Shown one piece after another: positions 37,159 through 46,248 of a stretch of 64,000 nt of DNA. The translations under genes and the position numbers were made by a program. The first letter of the stretch is position 1; each line of letters opens with the position of its first letter. The notes beneath the pieces are model-generated. The model made no database searches and was not told where the DNA came from. It saw only the letters and a list, made by a program, of their open reading frames with translations. Origin of the DNA: an uncultured Desulfovibrio sp. (GTDB lineage: Bacteria; Desulfobacterota; Desulfovibrionia; Desulfovibrionales; Desulfovibrionaceae); assembly GCF_910584445.1 (NCBI RefSeq), contig NZ_CAJUBO010000008.1:42796-106795 (forward strand), read 5' to 3'.

Positions 37159-38382
37159 ATGAACTGGGACTGGGACAAGCTTCAGGAAAAACGGCAGCGG
37201 CAACAGGGCGCGCAACGTCCGCCCCGCCGTCCGGAAGAGCCGGACGGCGACGATGTGGAGGCCGGACGCGAAAAGCCGCGAAACCAGCGCTATCTGCTCA
37301 ACGGCACCCGCGGCGGCGGTCCCAATCCCCTTGAACGCCTTTCCCGCCTCAAGACGCCGAACGGCCGCCTCATCCTGCTTGTCGCGCTGGCGGTCATCGT
37401 GCTTTGGCTGCTTTCGGGCATCTATATCGTCAATCCCGACGAACAGGGGGTCGTGCTCCGCTTCGGCCGCTATGACCGCACGGTGGACCCCGGACCCCAT
37501 TACGCGCTGCCCGCGCCGTTTGAGACCGTCTATAAGCCGCAGGTCACGCAGGTGCTCCGCAGCGAGGTGGGCTTCCGCTCCGTGGGGCAGAGCGCCACGT
37601 TCCAGCAGGGGCAGGTCCGCACCATCGCCGAAGAGGCGTCCATGCTCACCGGCGACGAGAATATCGTCAATGTCCAGTTCAGCGTCCAGTACAAGATCAG
37701 CGATCCGGTCCAGTATCTCTTCAATGTCAGCGCGCCCTCGGCCCTGGTACGCAACGCGGCCGAAGCCGCCATGCGGGAGGTCATCGGCAACAGCGAGATA
37801 GACTCCGCCATCACCGACGGCAAGCTCAAGATCCAGAGCGAGGCGACCCAGTTGCTGCAGCATATCCTTGACCGCTACGGCGCGGGCATCCAGATCATCG
37901 CCGTCCAGCTCCAGGACGTGCACCCGCCCAAGGAAGTCATTGACGCTTTCAAGGATGTGGCAAGCGCGCGCGAGGACAAGAGCCGGATCATCAATCAGGC
38001 CGAAGCCTACCGCAATGAACTTCTGCCCAGGGCACGGGGCCAGGCCGCGGCCATGAAGAACCAGGCCGAAGCCTACAGCGCCACCCGCGTGCGTACCGCC
38101 GAGGGCGACGCGGCGCGCTTTGACGCCCTGCGCGTGGAGTACGACAAGGCGCCCAAGGTCACCAGGCAGCGCCTGTATTACGAAACCATGGAAGATATCC
38201 TTGCCGGTTCCGGCGAAAAGGTGCTCATGGACGGCGCGGCCGCCTCGCGGGCGCTCCCGTATCTGCCCCTGCCGAGCCTGAGCGCCCCGCAGGGACAGAC
38301 CGCAAGCCCCGAACGGCGTGCCGCCCCGGAGGCCAAGACCTCCCCCACCCCGGGGACAGCCAGCGCGGGAGAACAGCGATGA
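37159..38382 (+). CDS. hflK: HflK, FtsH protease modulator
   Basis: 407-aa SPFH/prohibitin-family membrane protein that forms the HflKC cage around FtsH. A charged cytoplasmic N-terminus (residues 1-70) precedes one membrane span, LILLVALAVIVLWLLSGIYI. The SPFH domain begins at VNPDEQGVVLRFGRYDRTVD, and a long C-terminal coiled coil includes AFKDVASAREDKSRIINQAE. The last 40 residues are Pro/Ala-rich. Its stop overlaps the hflC start by 4 bp, as usual for this pair. Confidence 0.95.
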   Translation: MNWDWDKLQEKRQRQQGAQRPPRRPEEPDGDDVEAGREKPRNQRYLLNGTRGGGPNPLERLSRLKTPNGRLILLVALAVIVLWLLSGIYIVNPDEQGVVLRFGRYDRTVDPGPHYALPAPFETVYKPQVTQVLRSEVGFRSVGQSATFQQGQVRTIAEEASMLTGDENIVNVQFSVQYKISDPVQYLFNVSAPSALVRNAAEAAMREVIGNSEIDSAITDGKLKIQSEATQLLQHILDRYGAGIQIIAVQLQDVHPPKEVIDAFKDVASAREDKSRIINQAEAYRNELLPRARGQAAAMKNQAEAYSATRVRTAEGDAARFDALRVEYDKAPKVTRQRLYYETMEDILAGSGEKVLMDGAAASRALPYLPLPSLSAPQGQTASPERRAAPEAKTSPTPGTASAGEQR

Positions 38383-39227
38383 AGAAGAATCCGCTCCTGC
38401 TCGTGGTGCTGCTCCTCGCCCTGGCGGCGCTGGCGAGCCAGTGCTTTTTCACCGTCCACCAGACGCAGAAGGCGCTCGTCCTCCAGCTGGGCGAACCCCT
38501 GCCGGAAGTCTATGGCCCGGGCCTGCACTTCAAGCTTCCCTTCATCCAGAATGTCGTGTATTTCGACTCGCGGGTGCTCAATTACGAGGCCCGCTCCCGC
38601 GAAGCCTTCACTGTGGACAAGAAGGCCATCGTTCTGGACAACTATGCACGCTGGCGCATCATCGATCCGCTCCAGTTCTACCGCACCATGCGTACCATCC
38701 CCGGGGCGCAGGCCAGGCTCGACGACGTGGTGTATTCGCAGTTGCGGGCGCTCGTGGGCGCCTATACGCTGACGCAGGTCGTTTCCTCGCACCGCGCGGC
38801 CATCATGAAGGAAGTCACGGACAAGGTCTCGGACCTCATGAAACCCTTCGGCGTGGAAGTGCTCGATGTCCGCATCAAGCGGACAGACCTGCCGCAGGAA
38901 AACCAGCGCGCCATTTTTGAACGCATGCGCGCCGAGCGCGAGCGCCAGGCCAAGCAGTACCGTTCCGAAGGCGAGGAGGAATCCACACGCATCCGTTCCG
39001 ACGCGGACCGGCAGCGTGCGCTCATCCTTGCCGAAGCGGCCCGCGAGGCCCAGGTGGAACGCGGCCGTGGCGATGCCAGGGCGGCGGCCACCTATGCCGG
39101 CGCCTACAGCAAGTCCCCGGATTTTTATGCCTATCAGCGCTGGCTGGAAGCCATGCGAAAATCCTTCAAAGAAAACAGCAAGATGGTTCTCACCAACCAA
39201 GCGCCGCTGCTCAACCTTCAGGAATGA
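38379..39227 (+). CDS. hflC: HflC, FtsH protease modulator
   Basis: 282-aa partner of HflK. The N-terminal anchor LLLVVLLLALAALASQCFF is followed by the SPFH domain (VHQTQKALVLQLGEPLPEVY, PGLHFKLPFIQNVVYFDSR), and then the family helix DVRIKRTDLPQENQRAIFER with a coiled coil rich in Arg/Glu/Ala. The C-terminus SPDFYAYQRWLEAMRKSFKE is typical of HflC. Cotranscribed with hflK. Confidence 0.95.
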   Translation: MKKNPLLLVVLLLALAALASQCFFTVHQTQKALVLQLGEPLPEVYGPGLHFKLPFIQNVVYFDSRVLNYEARSREAFTVDKKAIVLDNYARWRIIDPLQFYRTMRTIPGAQARLDDVVYSQLRALVGAYTLTQVVSSHRAAIMKEVTDKVSDLMKPFGVEVLDVRIKRTDLPQENQRAIFERMRAERERQAKQYRSEGEEESTRIRSDADRQRALILAEAAREAQVERGRGDARAAATYAGAYSKSPDFYAYQRWLEAMRKSFKENSKMVLTNQAPLLNLQE

Positions 39228-39248
39228 CGCAGCGTCAGGAGCCTTGGC

Positions 39249-39938
39249 ATGTCTTCGTTCGCGGAAATATACGGACGCATCACCCTTGCGACCAACTGCC
39301 GAACCCAGATGGAACTGGCAGAAGTGCTGGATATCCGCCAGTCGAGCATTTCCGACGCAAAACGGCGGAATTCCGTGCCAGGCGACTGGTACATGAAGCT
39401 TTTTGAAAAATTCGGCCTCAACCCCGACTGGCTCAAGCAGGGCATCGGTCCCATGTACCTCCGCACCGAGCAGGGGTACGCGCCCCAGGACGCGCCGGCC
39501 TTTCTGGCGGAAAATACCGCCGCCTACGGCGATGACCAGGCCAAGCACCTTGTGTGCACGGAATTTGCCATGCCCTCCGCCTGGACGGATACCGATGCCA
39601 GGCCCGAATTCTCCCCTCTGGGCAAGATCTCCCTCCCGCTCACGCTGGCGCGGCCCGGCATCCTCGTTTTTCGCATGCGGGGCGGCAATATGGCCCCGCT
39701 CATCAGCCAGGGGGCGCGCTTCGGCGTGGACACGCGGGAAGACGGCATCACCGGCCAGATCTATGCGCTTTTCGCGCCCAACGAGGGGCTGGTGCTGCGC
39801 CGCATCTTTCTTGACGGCGCGCAGACCGCATATCTGTTGCGTTCGGAATCCCCCGATTTTCCCGAAACGACACTCGCGCCGGAACTCGCGCGTCAGCGGC
39901 TCCTCGGCAGGGTGGTCTGGACGCTTCAGGAGTTCTAG
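39249..39938 (+). CDS. CI-like repressor with apparently inactive S24 domain
   Basis: 229-aa regulator. Residues 1-70 match the phage CI-type helix-turn-helix domain (TQMELAEVLDIRQSSISDAK, then the LNPDWLKQGIGP segment). Residues 120-229 are an S24/LexA-like fold: GILVFRMRGGNMAPLISQGA, FGVDTREDG and VLRRIFLDG. In self-cleaving members the first contains G-D/N-S-M and the last a Lys; here Ser is Asn and Lys is Arg, so autocleavage is unlikely. It is 21 bp from hflC and 1 bp from the transglycosylase gene, with no prophage genes beside it, so it looks domesticated. Confidence 0.82.
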   Translation: MSSFAEIYGRITLATNCRTQMELAEVLDIRQSSISDAKRRNSVPGDWYMKLFEKFGLNPDWLKQGIGPMYLRTEQGYAPQDAPAFLAENTAAYGDDQAKHLVCTEFAMPSAWTDTDARPEFSPLGKISLPLTLARPGILVFRMRGGNMAPLISQGARFGVDTREDGITGQIYALFAPNEGLVLRRIFLDGAQTAYLLRSESPDFPETTLAPELARQRLLGRVVWTLQEF

Positions 39939-39939
39939 C

Positions 39940-41133
39940 ATGGGCGCGCCGCACTCACGGCAACTTCCCCTTCCTGTGGCCGGTCCGCACGGAAGTTTCT
40001 GGACAACGCCCCGGCGCACAGCGCGCCTTCTCGTCGTGCTCCTTGGCTGCGCCCTGCTCCTGGCGGCCTGCGGAAGCGCCCGCGAAACGGGAACGACGCT
40101 TTCCGCCCCGGACACCCGGGCGCCCGTTACGCCTGAAGAGCGGACATTGCCCGAAACAGCCACGCCCGCGCCGGACGCCACCGCCACTGCCGGAGCAGAG
40201 AGTGCGGCAGCCCTGCCTCCACAGGCTCCCGCAACCGGCATGGCGCCCTGCTGGCGCCCCCTTGCCGCGCGCCTGAAGGCCGACGGCATTTCCGGGCCGC
40301 AGGTGGACGCCCTGCTGGCGACACTTGCGCCAACGCCCTCGCAATCGCCCATGGGCCGCAAGATCCGCGAGCTGTACCGGCGCCGCTTCCTCCCCCGCCC
40401 TCCCTCGGCCACGCCCGCGCCCCTGTACTACAAGGGGGTCGTCACGGCAGCCAACGCAGGACTCTGCCGCGACTTCATCGCTGCCCACAGGGCGGCCTTT
40501 GCCGCCGCGGAAGAACGCTACGGGGTCCCGCCCGCCATTGCGGCGTCCCTGCTCTTTGTGGAGACGCGCCTCGGCAAGGTGCTCGGCGATGTGCCGGAAA
40601 ACGCCTTTTATACCCTGGCAAGCATGGCGGTGAGCACCGCCCCGGCCGACATCAGCGACTGGCTTCCGCGCCTGCCCGGCTACCGGAAGCATCTCCCCTG
40701 GCTCACGGAAACCATGCAGAAACGCGCCGACTGGGCCTACCGCGAAACACGCGCCCTTGTGGAGCACATGCTCCGCGACCATATCCCCCCCGAGGCGTTG
40801 CCCGGCTCCATTTATGGCGCCGTGGGACTCTGCCAGTTCATGCCTTCCAACATTGCCACCTATGGCGCCGACGGCGACGGCGACGGACGCGTCGATCTTT
40901 TCAGCGCGCCGGACGCCATCGCCAGCCTCGCCCACTACCTCGCCAGGCACGGCTGGCGCGCGGGCCTTTCCCGCGAACGCCAGCATGCGCTGCTGATGAC
41001 CTACAATCACTCGCGCACTTACGCCAACACCATCCTGGCCCTCAGCGACCTGGTATCGCAAACGCCCGCCGCCCTGAACCAGGACATCTCCGTCGCGTCG
41101 CGCGCCGCCACGATGCACAGGGGCAGGCCATGA
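39940..41133 (+). CDS. Lytic murein transglycosylase (MltB-type lipoprotein)
   Basis: 397-aa predicted lipoprotein. The signal VVLLGCALLLAACGS has lipobox LAAC. A Pro/Thr/Ala-rich linker leads to the catalytic domain from about residue 180. The catalytic Glu is in AASLLFVETRLGKVLGD. Further family segments are GSIYGAVGLCQFMPSNIATY, GDGRVDLFSAPDAIASLAHY and MTYNHSRTYANTILAL. It cleaves glycan strands of peptidoglycan to anhydromuropeptides. ATG 39940 directly follows the repressor stop. It overlaps the fabF-like gene by 4 bp. Confidence 0.92.
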   Translation: MGAPHSRQLPLPVAGPHGSFWTTPRRTARLLVVLLGCALLLAACGSARETGTTLSAPDTRAPVTPEERTLPETATPAPDATATAGAESAAALPPQAPATGMAPCWRPLAARLKADGISGPQVDALLATLAPTPSQSPMGRKIRELYRRRFLPRPPSATPAPLYYKGVVTAANAGLCRDFIAAHRAAFAAAEERYGVPPAIAASLLFVETRLGKVLGDVPENAFYTLASMAVSTAPADISDWLPRLPGYRKHLPWLTETMQKRADWAYRETRALVEHMLRDHIPPEALPGSIYGAVGLCQFMPSNIATYGADGDGDGRVDLFSAPDAIASLAHYLARHGWRAGLSRERQHALLMTYNHSRTYANTILALSDLVSQTPAALNQDISVASRAATMHRGRP

Positions 41134-42365
41134 ACCCCGACCGCATCGTCATCACCGGCATGGGCGCGGTCACGCCGCTGGGCACAGGCGTGCCCGACTA
41201 CTGGCACGGCCTTGTGCAGGGCCGGTGCGGGGTGGGTCCGCTCACGCGGTTCGATGCTTCGGCCCTTCCTGTTCGCATCGCGGCGGAGGTGCGGCACTTC
41301 GATGAAGACGCGCTCCCCCGCGCTGTGGCCCGCAATGCGGCGCGGTTCATGCGGTACGCCTTTCTGGCGGGCACGGAGGCCCTGACACAGGGCGGGCTGG
41401 ATATTGCCGCCGCTCCTGAACGGGTGGGCCTGACCATGGGCACCGCCATGGCGGGCGTGGCCGAGGCCACCGCCGGCGAGGCCGCCTTCCTCGCCAGCAG
41501 GACGGGCAAGGTCAGTCCGCATTTCGTCCCCATGATCATCGGCAATATGGCCGCCGCCCATATGGCTATCCATTACGGCATCCACGGGCCGGGCATGACG
41601 CTGGAGACCGCCTGCTCCGCCGGTGGCGATGCCGTCATGACCGCGGCCATGCTGCTGCGCTCCGGCGAGGCGGACGCCATCCTGGCGCTGGGCGGCGAAA
41701 GCATCCTTTGCCCGAGCGTGGTCTCAAGCCTCGCCCAGGCGCGGGCGCTCTCGCGGCGCAACGATGCGCCCGAAGCGGCCTCCCGCCCCTTTGACCGGGA
41801 TCGGGATGGTTTCGTCATCGGCGAGGGCGGCGGCGCGCTCCTTCTGGAAACCGAAGCCCATGCCCGCAGGCGGGGCGCGGCCATCCTGGCGGTGCTCGCC
41901 GGGTGGGGCAACAGCCTGGACGCCCACCACATCACCGCCCCCGACCCCACAGGCGAAGGCGCTGCCGCCTGCATGCGCGCGGCCCTGCGCCGTGCCGGTC
42001 TGGCGCCCGATGCCATCGGGTATGTCAATGCCCACGGCACATCCACGGGTCTTGGCGACATTGCCGAAACCGCCGCCCTGAAACGCGTTTTCGGCGGTCC
42101 GGACACCGCCCCGCCCGTCAGCTCCACCAAGGGGGCGACCGGCCACCTCATGGGCGCGGGCGGCATCACGGAGATCATCGCCTGCATCATGGCCGTGCGC
42201 GAAGGCATCCTGCCCCCCACCCTCAATCTGGAGACGCCGGATTCCCAGTGTGATCTCGACTATGTGCCCCGCATCGCGCGTGAGGCGCGGGTGGATGCGG
42301 CCATGTCCAACTCCCTCGGGTTCGGCGGCCAGAATTCGAGCATCATCGTTACACGTCCCGCATAG
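41130..42365 (+). CDS. Beta-ketoacyl-ACP synthase II (FabF-like)
   Basis: 411-aa thiolase-fold condensing enzyme. It has the complete Cys-His-His triad: LETACSAGGDAVMTAAML, YVNAHGTSTGLGDIAETAAL and STKGATGHLMGAGGITE. The terminal SNSLGFGGQNSSIIV is typical of FabF. It elongates acyl chains on ACP. It is not next to fabG, acpP or other fatty-acid genes; instead it is coupled to a transglycosylase and 9 bp upstream of an AMP-dependent ligase. It may therefore be a secondary copy for a specialised lipid rather than the housekeeping enzyme. Confidence 0.92.
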   Translation: MNPDRIVITGMGAVTPLGTGVPDYWHGLVQGRCGVGPLTRFDASALPVRIAAEVRHFDEDALPRAVARNAARFMRYAFLAGTEALTQGGLDIAAAPERVGLTMGTAMAGVAEATAGEAAFLASRTGKVSPHFVPMIIGNMAAAHMAIHYGIHGPGMTLETACSAGGDAVMTAAMLLRSGEADAILALGGESILCPSVVSSLAQARALSRRNDAPEAASRPFDRDRDGFVIGEGGGALLLETEAHARRRGAAILAVLAGWGNSLDAHHITAPDPTGEGAAACMRAALRRAGLAPDAIGYVNAHGTSTGLGDIAETAALKRVFGGPDTAPPVSSTKGATGHLMGAGGITEIIACIMAVREGILPPTLNLETPDSQCDLDYVPRIAREARVDAAMSNSLGFGGQNSSIIVTRPA

Positions 42366-42374
42366 GAGATCCCC

Positions 42375-44024
42375 ATGACGCATACGTATGACGTCGAGCG
42401 CTTCCGGGATAATTTCGAACACGAATTCACCTGGCTGAACGGTTTTCTGCGTAATGTCGGCCGTTTTGGCGATCAGCCGGCTCTGTATTCGCCCGAGCTT
42501 GACCGCCATTGGACGTATCAGGAACTCAATGCGGACGCGAACCGGCTTGCGCGCGCCCTGCAGGCCGACGGCGCGGGGCGGGGCAGCGTCGTCATGTATA
42601 TGCTGTTCAACAGTCCGGAATTCGTCTTCTCCTACCTTGCCGGGCACAAGATCGGCGCCATCGGCTGCCCCGTCAACTACCGGCTCTCGCCGGGCGAGCT
42701 GGCCCTGCTCATCGATGACAGCAGGCCCCGAATCTTCATCTGCGATGGCGCCTTCGCCCCCGTGGCCCGCCAGGCCTTTGCCATGGCCGAACATGCGCCG
42801 GAACGCATCGTGATCGTCTCGGCGGAAACGAAGGGCGAGAACGCCCCGGCACCCGGGGAAACCGCCTATGCGGACTATGTGGCCGGACACCCGGAGACCG
42901 ATCCCGTTCCGGCGTTCCGCAAGCACATCTATGACGAGACCACGCGCCTCTATACCTCGGGCACGACGCACCGGGCCAAGGCCGTGCCCATCAATGACAT
43001 CAACGAGGTGCTTTCGGCCCATGACGTGCTCATGCACTTTCCGCTCAATGCCACAGACCGCACCATGAACATGACCCCGTGGTTCCACCGGGGCGGCCTG
43101 CATTCGGGAGGTCCCACCCCCACCCTGTATGCGGGCGGCGAAGTGGTCATCCTGCGCGAATTCAACCCGCGCCGCTGCCTCACCCTGGCGGAGAAGGAAC
43201 GCGTCACCTTTCTCATTGGCGTGCCCTCCATCATCGCCCTGCTGGCCCGCGCGCAGGAACGCTCCCCTGCCGACCTTTCCGCCCTGCGCGGCATCGTGAC
43301 CATGGGCAGCCCCTTTGAAAAGGCCGCCTGCGAGCGCTACCGCGAACTGTTCACGCCCAATATCTTCAACGGCTACGGCACAACGGAAACATTCTGGAAC
43401 ACGTTCCTCCGTCCCTACAATCTGCCCGAAAAAGCGGGAAGCGCCGGCATGTCCTGCACGGACGACGATGTGCGCGTGGTGCGCCTTGTCACCGAAGGCG
43501 CCCATGCCGAGCCGGATGACCTCGCCGCCAAGGACGATACGGAGATCGGCGAGATCATCATCCGTGCTCCGGCAAAATCCGCCGGCTGCTATGTGGGCAA
43601 CGAGGAGATGACGCGCCAGAAATTCCACAAGGGCTTCCACTATACCGGCGACCTCGGCACCTGGGACAAGAACGAATTCGTCACCGTGGTCAGCCGCAAG
43701 GACGACATGATCATCTGTGCGGGCGAAAACATCTATCCCACGCAGATCGAAGCTGTGCTCAACGAGCATCCCAAGGTGGCGGAAAGCGCCGTTGTGGGCC
43801 GCCCGGACCGCCTGCACGGCCAGTGCGTCGCCGCCTATGTGGTGGCGGCCGACGAAAGCCTCACGGTGGAGGAACTGCGCGCCCATTGTGCAGCCCACCC
43901 CATGCTGCCGCCGTTCAAGCGGCCCCGATTCTACACGCTCGTGAAGGAGCTGCCGCACACGGCCACGGGCAAGCTCCTCCACTACAAGGTACGCGAACAG
44001 GCGGAACGCGACGCAAACGAGTGA
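42375..44024 (+). CDS. AMP-dependent acyl-CoA synthetase/ligase
   Basis: 549-aa ANL-superfamily adenylating enzyme. Its P-loop reads RLYTSGTTHRAKAVPI, with His in place of the usual Gly and Ala in place of Pro. Other motifs are intact: FNGYGTTETFWN (A5), FHYTGDLGTWD (A7), VSRKDDMIICAGENIYPTQI (A8) and the catalytic Lys in HTATGKLLHYKVREQ (A10). It activates a carboxylic acid as acyl-AMP and passes it to CoA or a carrier. The substrate is unknown. Paired with the fabF-like gene it suggests a small lipid-modifying pathway. Confidence 0.88.
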   Translation: MTHTYDVERFRDNFEHEFTWLNGFLRNVGRFGDQPALYSPELDRHWTYQELNADANRLARALQADGAGRGSVVMYMLFNSPEFVFSYLAGHKIGAIGCPVNYRLSPGELALLIDDSRPRIFICDGAFAPVARQAFAMAEHAPERIVIVSAETKGENAPAPGETAYADYVAGHPETDPVPAFRKHIYDETTRLYTSGTTHRAKAVPINDINEVLSAHDVLMHFPLNATDRTMNMTPWFHRGGLHSGGPTPTLYAGGEVVILREFNPRRCLTLAEKERVTFLIGVPSIIALLARAQERSPADLSALRGIVTMGSPFEKAACERYRELFTPNIFNGYGTTETFWNTFLRPYNLPEKAGSAGMSCTDDDVRVVRLVTEGAHAEPDDLAAKDDTEIGEIIIRAPAKSAGCYVGNEEMTRQKFHKGFHYTGDLGTWDKNEFVTVVSRKDDMIICAGENIYPTQIEAVLNEHPKVAESAVVGRPDRLHGQCVAAYVVAADESLTVEELRAHCAAHPMLPPFKRPRFYTLVKELPHTATGKLLHYKVREQAERDANE

Positions 44025-44450
44025 CCAGACGGAAGCGGAGAACGGCAAAAACGGGCACGCGCGGCACCCGGGAAATTTTTCGGCAAAACCTCTCAACTTT
44101 TTCTGGAAGTCGCCGATAGGGAACAGTACGCAAGGCGCGGTACGCCCATGTCAGCCACATGGGCACCCCGGCGGAACCCTGAGGTTCCACCCGCCCCGGG
44201 GATCGCGCAGCTTGATGCCCCGCGGCATCCGGCCCGCTTCCCGTTGTCGCCGCCCCGGACTGTACGTCCGCCGTTCCAGAACGGTCCGTACTCCGGGGCG
44301 GCATGGTTTTTTCGGCAATCTTTTGCCAGAACGATCCGCCGTTCCAAATGCTCCCGGCCGGGCGGCGCCCTTTTTCCCTTGTCTGTGCGAAAGCGCGCAG
44401 TGGGCGCGCTTCAGGGATCCGGGCCTTCTGCATCCAACCCTTTCCCCCCT
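44025..44450. ncRNA. Structured 426-bp gap before rsmA; candidate structured RNA
   Basis: No gene supported. Three successive hairpins are visible on the plus strand: GCCCATGT/ACATGGGC (44144-44164), GGCGGAACC.../GGTTCC..CCGCC around 44169-44200, and a 54-nt multi-stem hairpin (44249-44302). They may belong to a structured leader or small RNA ending at the T tract at 44307. I could not match a known RNA family by eye. Confidence 0.35.
44249..44312 (+). terminator. Strong multi-stem terminator hairpin
   Basis: GCCGCCCCGGA (44249-44259) pairs with TCCGGGGCGGC (44292-44302). Inside, GTACG pairs with CGTAC and CCGTTC with GAACGG. TTTTTT follows at 44307-44312. It terminates whatever transcript enters from upstream, before rsmA. 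Confidence 0.8.
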
Positions 44451-45296
44451 ATGAAGCCAACGAGTCCTGACGCGCCGCGCGCCAAAAAAAGCCTCGGCCA
44501 GCATTTTCTCCGTAACGAGAGCGTCTGCCGCCGCATCGCGGCCCTGCTGATGCCGCATGCGGAGGACCGGGTCCTGGAGATCGGACCCGGCCCGGGGGCA
44601 CTGACGCGCGCGCTGGAGGCGCAACCGCACGCCCGCCTGCTTCTGCTGGAAAAAGATCGCCACTGGGCGGTCGAACGCCAGCGATACGGCGCTCCCGGCA
44701 CGCGCGCCGTCCTTATGGATGCCCTGCGTTTTGACTGGCGGCGGCTCCCCCCGGAGTCCGGCTGGAAGATCACCGGCAACCTGCCGTACAACGTGGCCTC
44801 ACCGCTCATCTGGGATATCGTTTCCCAAAGCGCTGCCACGCGATGCGTCTTCATGGTGCAAAAAGAGGTGGGCCAGCGCCTTGCCGCTGCGCCAGGCACA
44901 CGCCAATATGGCGCGCTGTCGGTCTGGGTGCAGGCCCATTGCCTGCCGCGCCTGGAATTCACGCTGGGACCCGGCGCCTTCAGCCCGCCCCCCAAGGTGG
45001 ATTCGGCCGTCCTCTCCTTCACGCCCGCGCCGCATGGGGAACGGCCGCGCTCTCCCCTGGCCCTGGCGCGGCTGCTGCGGATCTGTTTTCAGCAACGTCG
45101 CAAGCAGCTTGGCGGCATTTTCACGCGAGCGGGCCTCACATGGCTTGCCGAGGTCCTGCCCGAGTTCGGCCTCTCGCCCCAGTTGCGGCCGGAGGCCCTC
45201 CCAGTGGAAGCCTTCCTGCGCCTCTCCGCGTTGCTGGCAGACAAAACAGCCGGCGAAACGGAAGAAGGGCTGGCCGGCCTGGAAGCCGGCACCTGA
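44451..45296 (+). CDS. rsmA: 16S rRNA dimethyladenosine transferase RsmA (KsgA)
   Basis: 281-aa SAM-dependent enzyme dimethylating the two adjacent adenosines of 16S helix 45, a late 30S maturation step. Motifs are KKSLGQHFLRNESVCRRIAA, the SAM loop VLEIGPGPGALTRALEA, the catalytic KITGNLPYNVASPLIW (NLPY) and FSPPPKVDSAVLSFTP. ATG 44451 begins MKPTSPDAPRAKKSLGQHF; no strong ribosome site is seen. It is the last clear core gene before the accessory region. Confidence 0.95.
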   Translation: MKPTSPDAPRAKKSLGQHFLRNESVCRRIAALLMPHAEDRVLEIGPGPGALTRALEAQPHARLLLLEKDRHWAVERQRYGAPGTRAVLMDALRFDWRRLPPESGWKITGNLPYNVASPLIWDIVSQSAATRCVFMVQKEVGQRLAAAPGTRQYGALSVWVQAHCLPRLEFTLGPGAFSPPPKVDSAVLSFTPAPHGERPRSPLALARLLRICFQQRRKQLGGIFTRAGLTWLAEVLPEFGLSPQLRPEALPVEAFLRLSALLADKTAGETEEGLAGLEAGT

Positions 45297-45921
45297 ACAC
45301 GGGCGGATCGGCATCCGCACTGTCATATCGTCCAGGTTTAGCCCTCTCGCAAGCAAGCGGAGCGCCCCGAAAGAACAATCCTTTGGGGATTCTGTGCCGA
45401 CCCTGGAAGTGCCGCGAAGCCGAGGCAGCGCTCGGTGGACCCGTTTGCATGCTCCGCGTTTCCGGGTCAACCACTTCCGGCGATGCAGACGCGAGCAGCG
45501 ACGGACTCATTCCCCGCTGGCGGCTTTGCGCGCGATCCCCTGACATCCTTCTTCCAGCACGCCGCTTGTGGCCGTCCAGTTCCAGCGGTGAATCCCCCTG
45601 GCCGGGCTGCTGTTGCGCCATACCCACACGAATTTTCCGTCATTTTTATCGCGATTCCCCTTCTTCGTGGGACCCGACTCTAGACAAATCCCATTTATAC
45701 GTTTATTGATATACCTAAAGAAATACAACAAAGAATCAGCGGCAGCTCGGGGCAAGGACAACCGGTCCGAACATGGCATGCGTCACACGCAAAAAACAAT
45801 GCGCCTGTTTTAAGTTCTCCGGCGCTGTTGACACGTTTTCCGACGGGCTGGAGAAACGGGCCATTGAGACCTTTGCTGCCAGGACCGGGGAAAACAAAAC
45901 TTCTGAAATGGATGAAAGGTG
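45297..45921. other. 625-bp gap marking entry into the low-GC accessory region
   Basis: No gene supported on either strand. Composition drops visibly from about 45650 onward. A weak promoter-like TAGACA (45681-45686) with AT-rich sequence 17 bp downstream could serve the hxs operon, but the -10 is poor. This is the likely junction of acquired DNA with the core. Confidence 0.5.
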
Positions 45922-46248
45922 ATGGATGTTCCGTTTCGCCTTGAGGATGATGGGAAATTGGGGATCATCACTGCCGAAAAGCAGTTCTTTACGGGAAAAT
46001 GCATTCTGGATGTATCCGCCGAGGTATCTTGCCTTTACCATGTGTCCTACGACGCCAGAAGCGATCCCGAAGCAATCATTATCAATGTTTCCCTAAAAGA
46101 CGAGGACAGGCGATTGACGGAGGATGATTTGCGCGATTTTATGAACAGGCTTATTGACCACCAAAGCTGGCTGGACTTGAACAAGGAATTTGGGGAAATC
46201 AGGGAAAAAATTGTCGCGGAGGCTTTTTCTCCGCTCAAGAAGTTGTAA
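45922..46248 (+). CDS. hxsD: His-Xaa-Ser system protein HxsD
   Basis: 108-aa protein matching the small HxsD component of the His-Xaa-Ser peptide-modification system. A beta-rich first half (FRLEDDGKLGIITAEKQFFT) precedes a helical C-terminus, where LNKEFGEIREKIVAEAF is the counterpart of the family's LLNDYxLRE region. No enzyme motif is visible; in the family it accompanies the two radical-SAM proteins and may act like a peptide-recognition or chaperone subunit (inference). It ends directly against the hxsB start. ATG 45922 was chosen; GTG 45919 is equally possible. Confidence 0.8.
   Translation: MDVPFRLEDDGKLGIITAEKQFFTGKCILDVSAEVSCLYHVSYDARSDPEAIIINVSLKDEDRRLTEDDLRDFMNRLIDHQSWLDLNKEFGEIREKIVAEAFSPLKKL

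Noticed and set aside
39249..39938. Prophage at the CI-like repressor
   Set aside because: No integrase, structural or lysis genes nearby; neighbours are core envelope genes.
44025..44312. 6S RNA, SRP RNA or tmRNA in the gap before rsmA
   Set aside because: None of the diagnostic sequence elements of these RNAs was found; kept only as an unassigned structured region.
45828..45856. TTGACA as promoter of the hxs operon
   Set aside because: No acceptable -10 hexamer at 16-18 bp spacing.
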